From the NCBI GenBank assembly GCA_964614645.1, contig CAZTMA010000016.1:1-52067 (forward strand): 52,067 bases of DNA, in the 5' to 3' direction. A program made the position numbers and the translations under genes. Below are positions 8,385 to 14,971 of the stretch, one piece after another; position 1 is the first letter of the stretch, and each line of letters begins with the position of its first letter. Source of the DNA: MWBF01 sp964614645. Lineage in GTDB: Bacteria > Chloroflexota > Anaerolineae > CG2-30-64-16. Under the pieces are notes generated by a model. The model was not told the DNA's origin, made no database searches, and saw only the letters and a list, made by a program, of their open reading frames with translations.

Positions 8385-10052
8385 ATGCGCAAGCTTCTCC
8401 TCGTCCTGCTCGGCCTGGCAGCCATCGCAGCCGCATTGCTGGCGCTGCCCTACCTGCGCTACCGGCAGAGCGAGGGGGTCGTTCCCGCGTGGGTGCGCTT
8501 CGGCGGGCTGGAGGTCAACGGCGCGACGCGCGCCGAGGTCGCGGCAGCCTTACAGCGCGGGCTGGATGAACCGGTGGCAGCCTGGTATGGGGAAAAGCGC
8601 GTGCTCCTGCGGCCGGTGCGCGTCGGCTTCCGGGTGGATGTGGACGGCATGCTGTCTGAGGCCGAGACCTACGACACCGGCGACCGGCTGCTGCGCTATC
8701 TCGTCGAACTCTCCCTGGAGCGGCCCATCCGGACGGACAACGTCGCGCTGCGCTACACGCTGGACGAGGCCGCGCTGGATGCGTGGCTGGGCGAGGTGGC
8801 TGCGGAGCATGACCGGCCGCCGGGCATGCCGGAGCCGCTGCTCGAGTCCCTCACGCTGGCCCCCGGCAAGCCCGGCACGGCCATGGACCGCGCTGCAGCG
8901 CGCGACCTCATCGTAGCCGCGCTGGCGAACCCGGCCGACCGGACGGTGCACCTGCCCGTCGCAGAGTCGCCCGCGCCGCCGATGGATGTCAAGGCGCTCG
9001 GCGGGCTGCTCGAAGAGGTCCTTGAGGAGTTCCCCGGCATCGGCAGCGTCTATCTCCACTTCCTGCCGACGGGCGAAGAGATCGCCATCAACGCCGACGT
9101 CGCATACGCGGGCACCAGCACGCTCAAGATTCCCATCATGACGCAGGTCTTTCGGAAGTTGAATCATCCGCCCGGCATCGAGACGACCAAGATCATGACC
9201 GAAACGATGATGCACAGCGGCAACTTCACCGCCAACCTGATGCTCGGCATCATCGGGGACGACGATTGGAACGTGGGCGTGCGGGTGATGAACGAGTCCT
9301 TCAAGGAACTGGGCCTGCCGAACACCTTCATGGCGACGCCCTACGACCGGCAGCTGCCTATCGCGCCGCGCATCGTCACGGAGGCCAACAGTCGCACCGA
9401 CATCAACACGCAGCCCGATCCCTACATGCAGACGACCCCGCGCGACATCGGCTCCGCACTGCAGATGCTCGTCGCATGCAGCGAGGGCGGCGGCACGCTG
9501 ATTGCCGCGTACGGCGAGAAAATCACCCAGGCCGAATGCCAGCAGGCGCTCGAATTCATGTCCTTGAACGAGATGACGGAGCTGCTGGTGGGCGGTCTGC
9601 CACCGGGGACCAAGGCAGTGCACAAGCACGGTTACGTGCCTGACACGCATGGGGATGTGGCGGCCATCTGGAGCCCCGCAGGGCCGTACGTCCTGACTGT
9701 GTTCCTGTACCGGCCCACCTGGCTGGAGTGGCACTACTCGAACCCGACGATGCAGACCCTGGCGCGCGCGACGTGGAACTTCTTCAGCACGCAGTATGAG
9801 GGCCTCTCAGAGGCACGCCTCCCTGAGCAGGTGCGGAATGCAGACGCGCAAACGGGCTCACAGGATCAGACGCCTGACCCTGTAAGCCCTGGCAATCCGC
9901 CGGATGGGCGGGAGTTATTCGGTCTTCGGGTGGACGACGTCCTCGGCCGCATCCGCAACGGTGTCGGTGACGTCCGCAACGGTCTCCGAGACGGTTTCAC
10001 CGACGTGCGCGACGGTCTCGGCCACCTGCTCCCCGGCGTGCTCGATCGTTGA
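8385..10052 (+). CDS. Membrane-anchored serine hydrolase, class A beta-lactamase-like, with VanW/YoaR-type N-terminal region
   Basis: A 555-residue protein with an N-terminal signal anchor (about 3-22, LLLVLLGLAAIAAALLALP), so the rest is probably extracytoplasmic. Residues about 35-200 resemble the peptidoglycan-binding region of YoaR/VanW proteins (moderate confidence). Residues about 205-500 are a class A beta-lactamase/transpeptidase fold: SxxK as S245-T-L-K248 and SxN as S278-G-N280, but the KTG triad appears as KHG (414-416). The last 50 residues are an amphipathic repeat (DVRNGLRDGF, then DVRDGL) encoded opposite the convergent gene. Start 8385 follows GGTGGG; an ATG at 8358 overlapping the guaA stop is an alternative. 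A role in wall turnover or in beta-lactam hydrolysis is possible; neither is shown. Confidence 0.8.
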   Translation: MRKLLLVLLGLAAIAAALLALPYLRYRQSEGVVPAWVRFGGLEVNGATRAEVAAALQRGLDEPVAAWYGEKRVLLRPVRVGFRVDVDGMLSEAETYDTGDRLLRYLVELSLERPIRTDNVALRYTLDEAALDAWLGEVAAEHDRPPGMPEPLLESLTLAPGKPGTAMDRAAARDLIVAALANPADRTVHLPVAESPAPPMDVKALGGLLEEVLEEFPGIGSVYLHFLPTGEEIAINADVAYAGTSTLKIPIMTQVFRKLNHPPGIETTKIMTETMMHSGNFTANLMLGIIGDDDWNVGVRVMNESFKELGLPNTFMATPYDRQLPIAPRIVTEANSRTDINTQPDPYMQTTPRDIGSALQMLVACSEGGGTLIAAYGEKITQAECQQALEFMSLNEMTELLVGGLPPGTKAVHKHGYVPDTHGDVAAIWSPAGPYVLTVFLYRPTWLEWHYSNPTMQTLARATWNFFSTQYEGLSEARLPEQVRNADAQTGSQDQTPDPVSPGNPPDGRELFGLRVDDVLGRIRNGVGDVRNGLRDGFTDVRDGLGHLLPGVLDR

Positions 10053-10406
10053 CGGCACGTCAGGGGTGACGTCCAGTTTCTCGACCAGCTTGCCCAGCTC
10101 GCGGTTCAGCACCTCGAGGCCGGTGAGGATGCCCCTGCGAATTTCCTCGATCACATCCGCCTCGCGCACTTCCTCGACGACCTTCTCGGCCTTGACCCGC
10201 AGCTCCTTGACCTCATCGCGCTCCGCGGCCTTATCGAGCGTCGCGCTCAGCTCCTCGCTGAACTTCTCGATCCCGCGCGTGAGCTCGGTCTGCAGCTTGC
10301 GGCGTTCCTCGCTCTCCCAGACGGTCTTGGCCGCGCTGGCGACCTGCTGGCCCAGCTTGCCCAACTCATCGGCGATGTTGCGATCGACCTTCGGTTCCTC
10401 AGACAT
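9915..10406 (-). CDS. Charged coiled-coil / apolipoprotein-like hypothetical protein
   Basis: 163 residues, highly charged and almost wholly helical by composition: long Glu/Lys/Arg segments (about 15-110), then an 11-residue-type repeat rich in VAETV, VSETV and VADV units to the C-terminus. No catalytic motif or signal peptide. The ATG at 10406 has GGAGG 6 bases upstream. The final 138 bases overlap, antisense, the end of the serine hydrolase gene, and both proteins are repetitive there. I do not recognise a family; similar helical-repeat proteins are often membrane-surface or stress-related, which is only analogy. Confidence 0.7.
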   Translation of the reverse strand: MSEEPKVDRNIADELGKLGQQVASAAKTVWESEERRKLQTELTRGIEKFSEELSATLDKAAERDEVKELRVKAEKVVEEVREADVIEEIRRGILTGLEVLNRELGKLVEKLDVTPDVPSTIEHAGEQVAETVAHVGETVSETVADVTDTVADAAEDVVHPKTE

Positions 10407-10531
10407 GCTTTCCTCCATGAATCTGCCATACTGACTGTGCCGGGCGCGGCTGCGCCGGTTGTGTACTTACCTTGCTATACGCATGTCGAGTGGAAAAGGT
10501 TGCAGGGACCCGGGACTTCCTGCGCCATGCT

Positions 10532-10560
10532 TTGGCGTTTTGTCCGTTCCGGTGTATCAT
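10532..10560 (+). promoter_or_regulatory. Sigma-70-type promoter for rpe
   Basis: -35 TTGGCG (10532-10537), 17-base spacer, -10 TATCAT (10555-10560). The leader to the TTG start at 10641 would be about 74 bases. It shares the 12-mer TTGGCGTTTTGT with the xpt promoter. Confidence 0.65.
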
Positions 10561-10640
10561 AGAGCGCACGTTGAGCCGGACCATGCGCGTTCGGCTCCCT
10601 TGTGTGAGTTTACCTGTGGGGAATTGAAGGGGAGGTTCCG

Positions 10641-11297
10641 TTGCTCAAGATTGCGCCGTCCATCTTGGCCGCCGATTTTGCCAGCCTGGGCACAGCCGTG
10701 CGGGCTGCCGAGACCGGAGGGGCCGATTACATCCACGTCGACGTCATGGACGGGCATTTCGTCCCCAACATCACCATCGGGCCCCCGGTCGTCGCGGCCC
10801 TGCGCAAAGTAACCCAGCTACCGCTGGACGTGCACCTGATGATCGAAGCGCCGGAACGTTACCTGGCCGATTTTGCGCGCGCCGGGGCCAACATCCTGAC
10901 GGTGCACGTCGAAACGTGCCCGCACCTGCACCGCACCATCCAGCAGATTCGCGAACTGGGCGTGCAGCCCGGCGTCACGCTCAACCCGGCGACCAGCCTG
11001 GATACGCTGCGCGAGATCCTGCCCTTCGTGAACCAGGTGCTGGTGATGACGGTCAACCCGGGCTTCGGCGGCCAGCGGTACATCCCTACCATGACGGCCA
11101 AGATTGCGCGGCTGGCGGCCATGATTCGCGACACGGGCCGGGAGATTGACATCGAGGTGGATGGGGGCATCGACCGGAGCACGATCGCCGAGGTCGCCGC
11201 AGCGGGTGCGACTGTGTTCGTCGCCGGCACGTCCATCTTCGGCCACCCTGACGGCGTCAGGGAAGGCATCGCGGCGCTACGCGCGGCCGCCGTCTGA
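10641..11297 (+). CDS. rpe: Ribulose-phosphate 3-epimerase
   Basis: Interconverts ribulose-5-phosphate and xylulose-5-phosphate in the pentose phosphate pathway. 218 residues, a TIM barrel of typical length. APSILAADFA near the N-terminus, DVMDGHFVPN (metal-binding His and Asp), DVHLM, VNPGFGGQ and EVDGGI (phosphate-binding/catalytic) are all present. The start is TTG at 10641, supported by AAGGGGAGG just upstream and by the conserved LKIAPSIL beginning. It has its own promoter and is convergent with rpmB. Confidence 0.96.
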   Translation: MLKIAPSILAADFASLGTAVRAAETGGADYIHVDVMDGHFVPNITIGPPVVAALRKVTQLPLDVHLMIEAPERYLADFARAGANILTVHVETCPHLHRTIQQIRELGVQPGVTLNPATSLDTLREILPFVNQVLVMTVNPGFGGQRYIPTMTAKIARLAAMIRDTGREIDIEVDGGIDRSTIAEVAAAGATVFVAGTSIFGHPDGVREGIAALRAAAV

Positions 11298-11308
11298 CCG
11301 ACGGACAT

Positions 11309-11365
11309 GTAGGAGCGGGGTCTCCCCGCCCAGGGTCAGGGCGAGGAGACCTCGCCCCTACGACA
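11309..11365. repeat. Palindromic repeat, family C (REP-like)
   Basis: Arms TGTAGGAGCGGGGTCTCC and GGAGACCTCGCCCCTACG form an imperfect long hairpin about 10 bases after the rpe stop. A related palindrome (GTAGGGGCGG...CCGCCCCTAC) lies at 51981-52007. It may serve as the rpe transcript end. Confidence 0.8.
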
Positions 11366-11370
11366 ACAGG

Positions 11371-11420
11371 CTCATTAAAAGCAAACAGCCGGCGTGTCAA
11401 CTTCGTTGACCCACGCCGGC
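11371..11420 (-). terminator. Intrinsic terminator of rpmB
   Basis: GCCGGCGTG (11388-11396) pairs with CACGCCGGC (11412-11420), extended inside by TCAAC/GTTGA with a small bulge. On the minus strand the hairpin is followed by TGTTTGCTTTTAA. Confidence 0.8.
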
Positions 11421-11444
11421 CGCATGCTCGGTGCAAGGAGCGAA

Positions 11445-11627
11445 TCAGTCAGCCTTTTGCATCGTCTTGATGCACTGGGCACAGACGTACACGCGTTGCT
11501 CCCGGCCGTTCACCGACAGACGCATGCGCTGCACATTCGGATTCCAGCGGCGCTTGGTGTGGCGCATGGAGTGGCTGACGTTGTGTCCAAACTGTGGCCC
11601 CTTGCCGCAGACTTCACACTTAGCCAT
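11445..11627 (-). CDS. rpmB: 50S ribosomal protein L28
   Basis: 60 residues. MAKCEVCGKGPQFGHNVSHS is the standard L28 start. It carries two Cys pairs (CEVC near the N-terminus, CAQC near the C-terminus), so it is the zinc-binding form. The start at 11627 is set by homology; the frame stays open further upstream without support. It has its own promoter (11707-11735) and terminator, and sits divergent from the Asp23 gene, as in many Gram-positive genomes. Confidence 0.97.
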   Translation of the reverse strand: MAKCEVCGKGPQFGHNVSHSMRHTKRRWNPNVQRMRLSVNGREQRVYVCAQCIKTMQKAD

Positions 11628-11706
11628 CGGAACAACCCCCTCGTGAATGCTCTGAGTCAGACAAGTTATGACCGAGCCACACGGGGGCCCGGCCACAGTA
11701 AAGACC

Positions 11707-11735
11707 ATCATACCACATTGATACGCTGATTGCAA
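11707..11735 (-). promoter_or_regulatory. Sigma-70-type promoter for rpmB
   Basis: On the minus strand: -35 TTGCAA (11730-11735), 17-base spacer, -10 TATGAT (11707-11712) preceded by TGG, i.e. an extended -10. The leader to the L28 start is about 72 bases. Confidence 0.7.
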
Positions 11736-11778
11736 AAGCGATGCACGATGTTTTTACGCTCAGGGTCCGGTTGGACAG

Positions 11779-11836
11779 AGGAGTCCGCATTCTCAAATGC
11801 GGACGGGCGCTCCGCATCTGAGGATGCTGCGCTCCA
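11779..11836. repeat. Palindromic repeat, family B (REP-like), double hairpin
   Basis: GTCCGCATTCTCAAATGCGGAC forms one hairpin (its 9-base arms are GTCCGCATT and AATGCGGAC); CTCCGCATCTGAGGATGC follows. GGAG and CTCC bracket the whole. Copies are at 20719-20784, 28371-28397 and 33291-33365, always between genes. Confidence 0.85.
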
Positions 11837-11899
11837 CACGCTTTCACACAGTTACTCAGGGACGCGCCTCTTTTCGCAGGCGGGCAGAAAGGAGACGGC

Positions 11900-12259
11900 A
11901 TGACGGACGACAAGAAGCAAGGCCGGATTGAGATTTCACCCCAGGCCATCGCGACCATTGCGGGCGATGCCGTGTTACGTTGTTATGGGGTGGTCGGCAT
12001 GGCGAGCAAGAATCTGCTGGATGGCATCGCCGATCGCTTCCAGCCCGAACGCTGGGGCCGCGGCGTCGATGTCCAGGTGCGCGACGGGCAGATCGTCGTG
12101 GACCTGTATGTCGTCGTGCAGTACGGCACGCGCATCTCCGAGGTCGCGCATGGCGTCATGCACGGCGTCAAGTATGCTTTGGAACAGGCCCTCGGCGTTC
12201 CGGTAGCCGAAGTGAACGTGCATGTGCAGGGCCTGCGCATGCTGAGCGACAACGCGTAG
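11900..12259 (+). CDS. Asp23/Gls24 family envelope stress response protein
   Basis: 119 residues, one DUF322/Asp23 domain: an N-terminal IEISPQAIATIAGDAV segment, a central YGVVGM and a C-terminal region ending in VNVHVQGLRM. Family members (B. subtilis YloU) are small membrane-associated or cell-surface-stress proteins of unclear biochemistry. Start: ATG at 11900 after AAAGGAGA. It is followed after 54 bases by the DAK2/FakA gene, the same order as yloU-yloV. A second paralogue lies at 21598. Confidence 0.92.
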   Translation: MTDDKKQGRIEISPQAIATIAGDAVLRCYGVVGMASKNLLDGIADRFQPERWGRGVDVQVRDGQIVVDLYVVVQYGTRISEVAHGVMHGVKYALEQALGVPVAEVNVHVQGLRMLSDNA

Positions 12260-12313
12260 CCATGCGCGTCAGCATGTGCGAAGCCACCATCCTACGAGCC
12301 GAGGAGTAGTACG

Positions 12314-14107
12314 TTGACGGCAACAGAAACCCCCGGGGCGAGCAACCAACCCGCACGGGAGACAGCCCACCCCGGCCCGGCCCAGGCCGCGGCACCCATC
12401 CTGACGATTGATGGGGCGCGTTGGCGCGACCTGCTGAATACCGGGCTGGCCTGGCTGGAGCGCCACCACGAGATTGTCAACGCACTGAACGTGTTTCCAG
12501 TGCCCGATGGCGACACGGGCACGAACATGCTCCTGACGATGAAGTCAGCGTGCCGCGAAATCACCGACGAACAGGTGCGCACCGTCGGCGCAGTGGCGAA
12601 GGCCGCCGCGCACGGCGCGCTGATGGGTGCGCGCGGCAATTCCGGCGTCATCCTGTCGCAGATTCTGCGCGGCATCTCGCGCAGCCTGGACGACCAGGCA
12701 TCCCTCAACGGCCGCACCTTCGCGGAGGCGCTGGCCGAGGGCAGCCGCATCGCGTATCGCGGCGTCAACCGCCCGGTCGAAGGCACCATCCTGACGGTGG
12801 TGCGCGAGGCCGCGGCCGCGGCCGAGAGCGCCGCGCAACTGGAGGATGACCTGCGCTTCATCCTTGCGCGCACGGTCCGCGCGGCCGATGAGGCCGTCGC
12901 CAACACGCCCAAGCTGCTGCCCGTGCTGGCCCAGGCCGGCAAGGTGGACAGCGGCGGCAAGGGGCTGTTCTTCATCCTGGAAGGCATCTACCGCGGGCTA
13001 CTGGGCGAGATGGCCGAGGTCCCTGAAGCTGCGGCCGAGGCTGCGCCCGCAGCCGCGCCGCGGCCGTCGAAGGGCCAGCGCGACCTGCCCAAGCTGGTCT
13101 ATGGGTTTGATGTGCAGTTCCTCGTCGAAGGCAAGGGCCCGCTCGATGTCGAAGCGATCCGCGAGCACATCACCGCAATGGGCGATTGCCCCCTCGTCGA
13201 AGGCGACGAGCAGCTCGTCAAAGTGCACGTCCACGTGCCCGACCCCGGCGTCGCGCTCTCCTACGCCATCGGCCTTGGCTTCGTGACCGACGTCGTGGTT
13301 GAGAACATGGATGACATGTCCATCCCGGAGATGCCGGCCGGCTACGACCCGCTGCCCCCGCGCTTCGAGACGGCCACGGACATCGCCCCGGCGGAACCGC
13401 CCCCGGCTGACGCAGCGGAGGACACCTTCACCGGCCCCATCGATGGCCCGGGCATCGTCGTGGTCGCGCCCGGCGACGGGCTGGCCGACGTGTTCCGCAG
13501 CATGGGCGCACACGTGGTCATCGCCGGCGGGCAGACCATGAACCCCAGCACGCACGACCTGCTGGAAGGCGTACGCAAGCTGCCGGTTTCAGAGGTCATC
13601 ATCCTGCCGAACAACGGCAACATCGTGATGGCCGCGGGCCAGGCCCAGGCGCTCGCCGCCCAGGAGGGCAAGAACGTCGTCGTCGTGCCGAGCAAGAGCG
13701 TGCCGCAGGGCATCAGCGCACTGCTGACACTCAACCCGCACACCGGGCTGGATAACAACGTGCGCGCCATGCAGGCTGCGCTCAAGACCGTCGAGACCGG
13801 CGAGGTGACGGTGGCCGTCCAGGATGCAAACTTCGACGGCATCCAGGTTCGGGCAGGTGCGGTGATCGGCCTGCTCAACGATGAACTAACCACCACCGGT
13901 CCGGATGCCGCCAGCGTCGCCGCCACCCTGCTCGAACAGATGCACGCGGCCGACCTGGAAATCATCACGCTCTACTACGGCGCACCCGTCACAGAGGGCG
14001 ATGCGCTCGCGCTTCAGACGATGCTACGCGACCGGTATCCGAAACAGGAAATCGAAGTCGTCGCAGGCGGACAGCCGTTTTATCATTACATCATTTCGGC
14101 GGAGTAA
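12314..14107 (+). CDS. fakA: Fatty acid kinase catalytic subunit / DAK2 domain protein (YloV-like)
   Basis: 597 residues. The DhaL/DAK2 ATP-binding domain is at about 35-235, with the metal-nucleotide motif DGDTGTN (65-71) and GARGNSGVILSQILRG; a DegV-like middle and C-terminal region follows (about 260-597). FakA phosphorylates FakB-bound fatty acids to acyl phosphates. The gene ends 2 bases before the degV (FakB-type) gene, strong context for that role. The start is a TTG at 12314 with GAGGAG upstream. An Ala/Pro-rich tail of about 30 residues precedes the domain. Confidence 0.9.
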   Translation: MTATETPGASNQPARETAHPGPAQAAAPILTIDGARWRDLLNTGLAWLERHHEIVNALNVFPVPDGDTGTNMLLTMKSACREITDEQVRTVGAVAKAAAHGALMGARGNSGVILSQILRGISRSLDDQASLNGRTFAEALAEGSRIAYRGVNRPVEGTILTVVREAAAAAESAAQLEDDLRFILARTVRAADEAVANTPKLLPVLAQAGKVDSGGKGLFFILEGIYRGLLGEMAEVPEAAAEAAPAAAPRPSKGQRDLPKLVYGFDVQFLVEGKGPLDVEAIREHITAMGDCPLVEGDEQLVKVHVHVPDPGVALSYAIGLGFVTDVVVENMDDMSIPEMPAGYDPLPPRFETATDIAPAEPPPADAAEDTFTGPIDGPGIVVVAPGDGLADVFRSMGAHVVIAGGQTMNPSTHDLLEGVRKLPVSEVIILPNNGNIVMAAGQAQALAAQEGKNVVVVPSKSVPQGISALLTLNPHTGLDNNVRAMQAALKTVETGEVTVAVQDANFDGIQVRAGAVIGLLNDELTTTGPDAASVAATLLEQMHAADLEIITLYYGAPVTEGDALALQTMLRDRYPKQEIEVVAGGQPFYHYIISAE

Positions 14108-14109
14108 TC

Positions 14110-14958
14110 GTGGCACAGGTCAAGATTGTTACGGACAGCAGCGCCTATTTGCCAGACGTGGCCCTGGTTGCCGAATACGGCATCGAAGTGCTCCCGCTGA
14201 TGGTGCGGGCGGGGACACAGGTCTACCCGGAACGGGTGAATCATACCGATGAGACGCTGCTGCGCCGGATGGCGCAGGACCCGAAGAGCATCACGGTCGA
14301 CGCGCCTGCGCTCAGCCAGGCGCAGGCCCTCTTCTCCAGGCTGGGGCAGGTCACGGACAGCGTGGTCTGCATCCACGGCTCCGGCGCGTTGCACGATACC
14401 GGCGAGATCGTGCGCCGTGCGTCGAGCGGCTTCATGGGGCGCCAGCGCATCATCGTGCTGGACACGCTGACCACGTCCATCGGGCTGGGGCTCATCGTGG
14501 AGGCCGCCGCGAAGGCAGCTGCCGCAGGCGCCTCCCAGGTGGAGGTCGTCAAGATCGTGCGCGGCATGATCCCCCATATGTACGCGCTGTTTTTCTCCGA
14601 CAGCCTGGACTACTTGGAAGCCTGGGGCCGGCTCGGCTCGGCACAGACGGTGCTCGGCACGATGCTGGATCTGAAGCCCCTGGCGATGATGGAAGACGGC
14701 GACTTCGTGCCCATCGAGAAGGTGCGCAACTACGCGCGCGCGGTGGACAAGCTGCACGATTTCATCGTCGAGTTCTCACGCATCGACCAGCTTTACCTGG
14801 TGCAATACGGTTTTGAGGCGGAAGCTGCCCAACTGCTTGAACGGCTTGAACTGACCTTCCCGCGTCGCGAGTTCCCCGTCATCGGCTATTCTCCGTCGCT
14901 GGCCGTCCACATTGGTCCACGGGCGCTGGGCGTCATGGTGTACGAAGGCGTCCGGTGA
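14110..14958 (+). CDS. DegV family protein (fatty acid-binding FakB type)
   Basis: 282 residues, two-domain DegV fold. KIVTDSSAYLP at the N-terminus and IHGSGALHDTG, equivalent to the usual head-group-binding segment, are visible. DegV/FakB proteins hold a fatty acid while FakA phosphorylates it. It begins with GTG 2 bases after the FakA stop, so translation is probably coupled. It is followed after 13 bases by recG. Confidence 0.92.
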   Translation: MAQVKIVTDSSAYLPDVALVAEYGIEVLPLMVRAGTQVYPERVNHTDETLLRRMAQDPKSITVDAPALSQAQALFSRLGQVTDSVVCIHGSGALHDTGEIVRRASSGFMGRQRIIVLDTLTTSIGLGLIVEAAAKAAAAGASQVEVVKIVRGMIPHMYALFFSDSLDYLEAWGRLGSAQTVLGTMLDLKPLAMMEDGDFVPIEKVRNYARAVDKLHDFIVEFSRIDQLYLVQYGFEAEAAQLLERLELTFPRREFPVIGYSPSLAVHIGPRALGVMVYEGVR

Positions 14959-14971
14959 CGGTGAGGGATAG

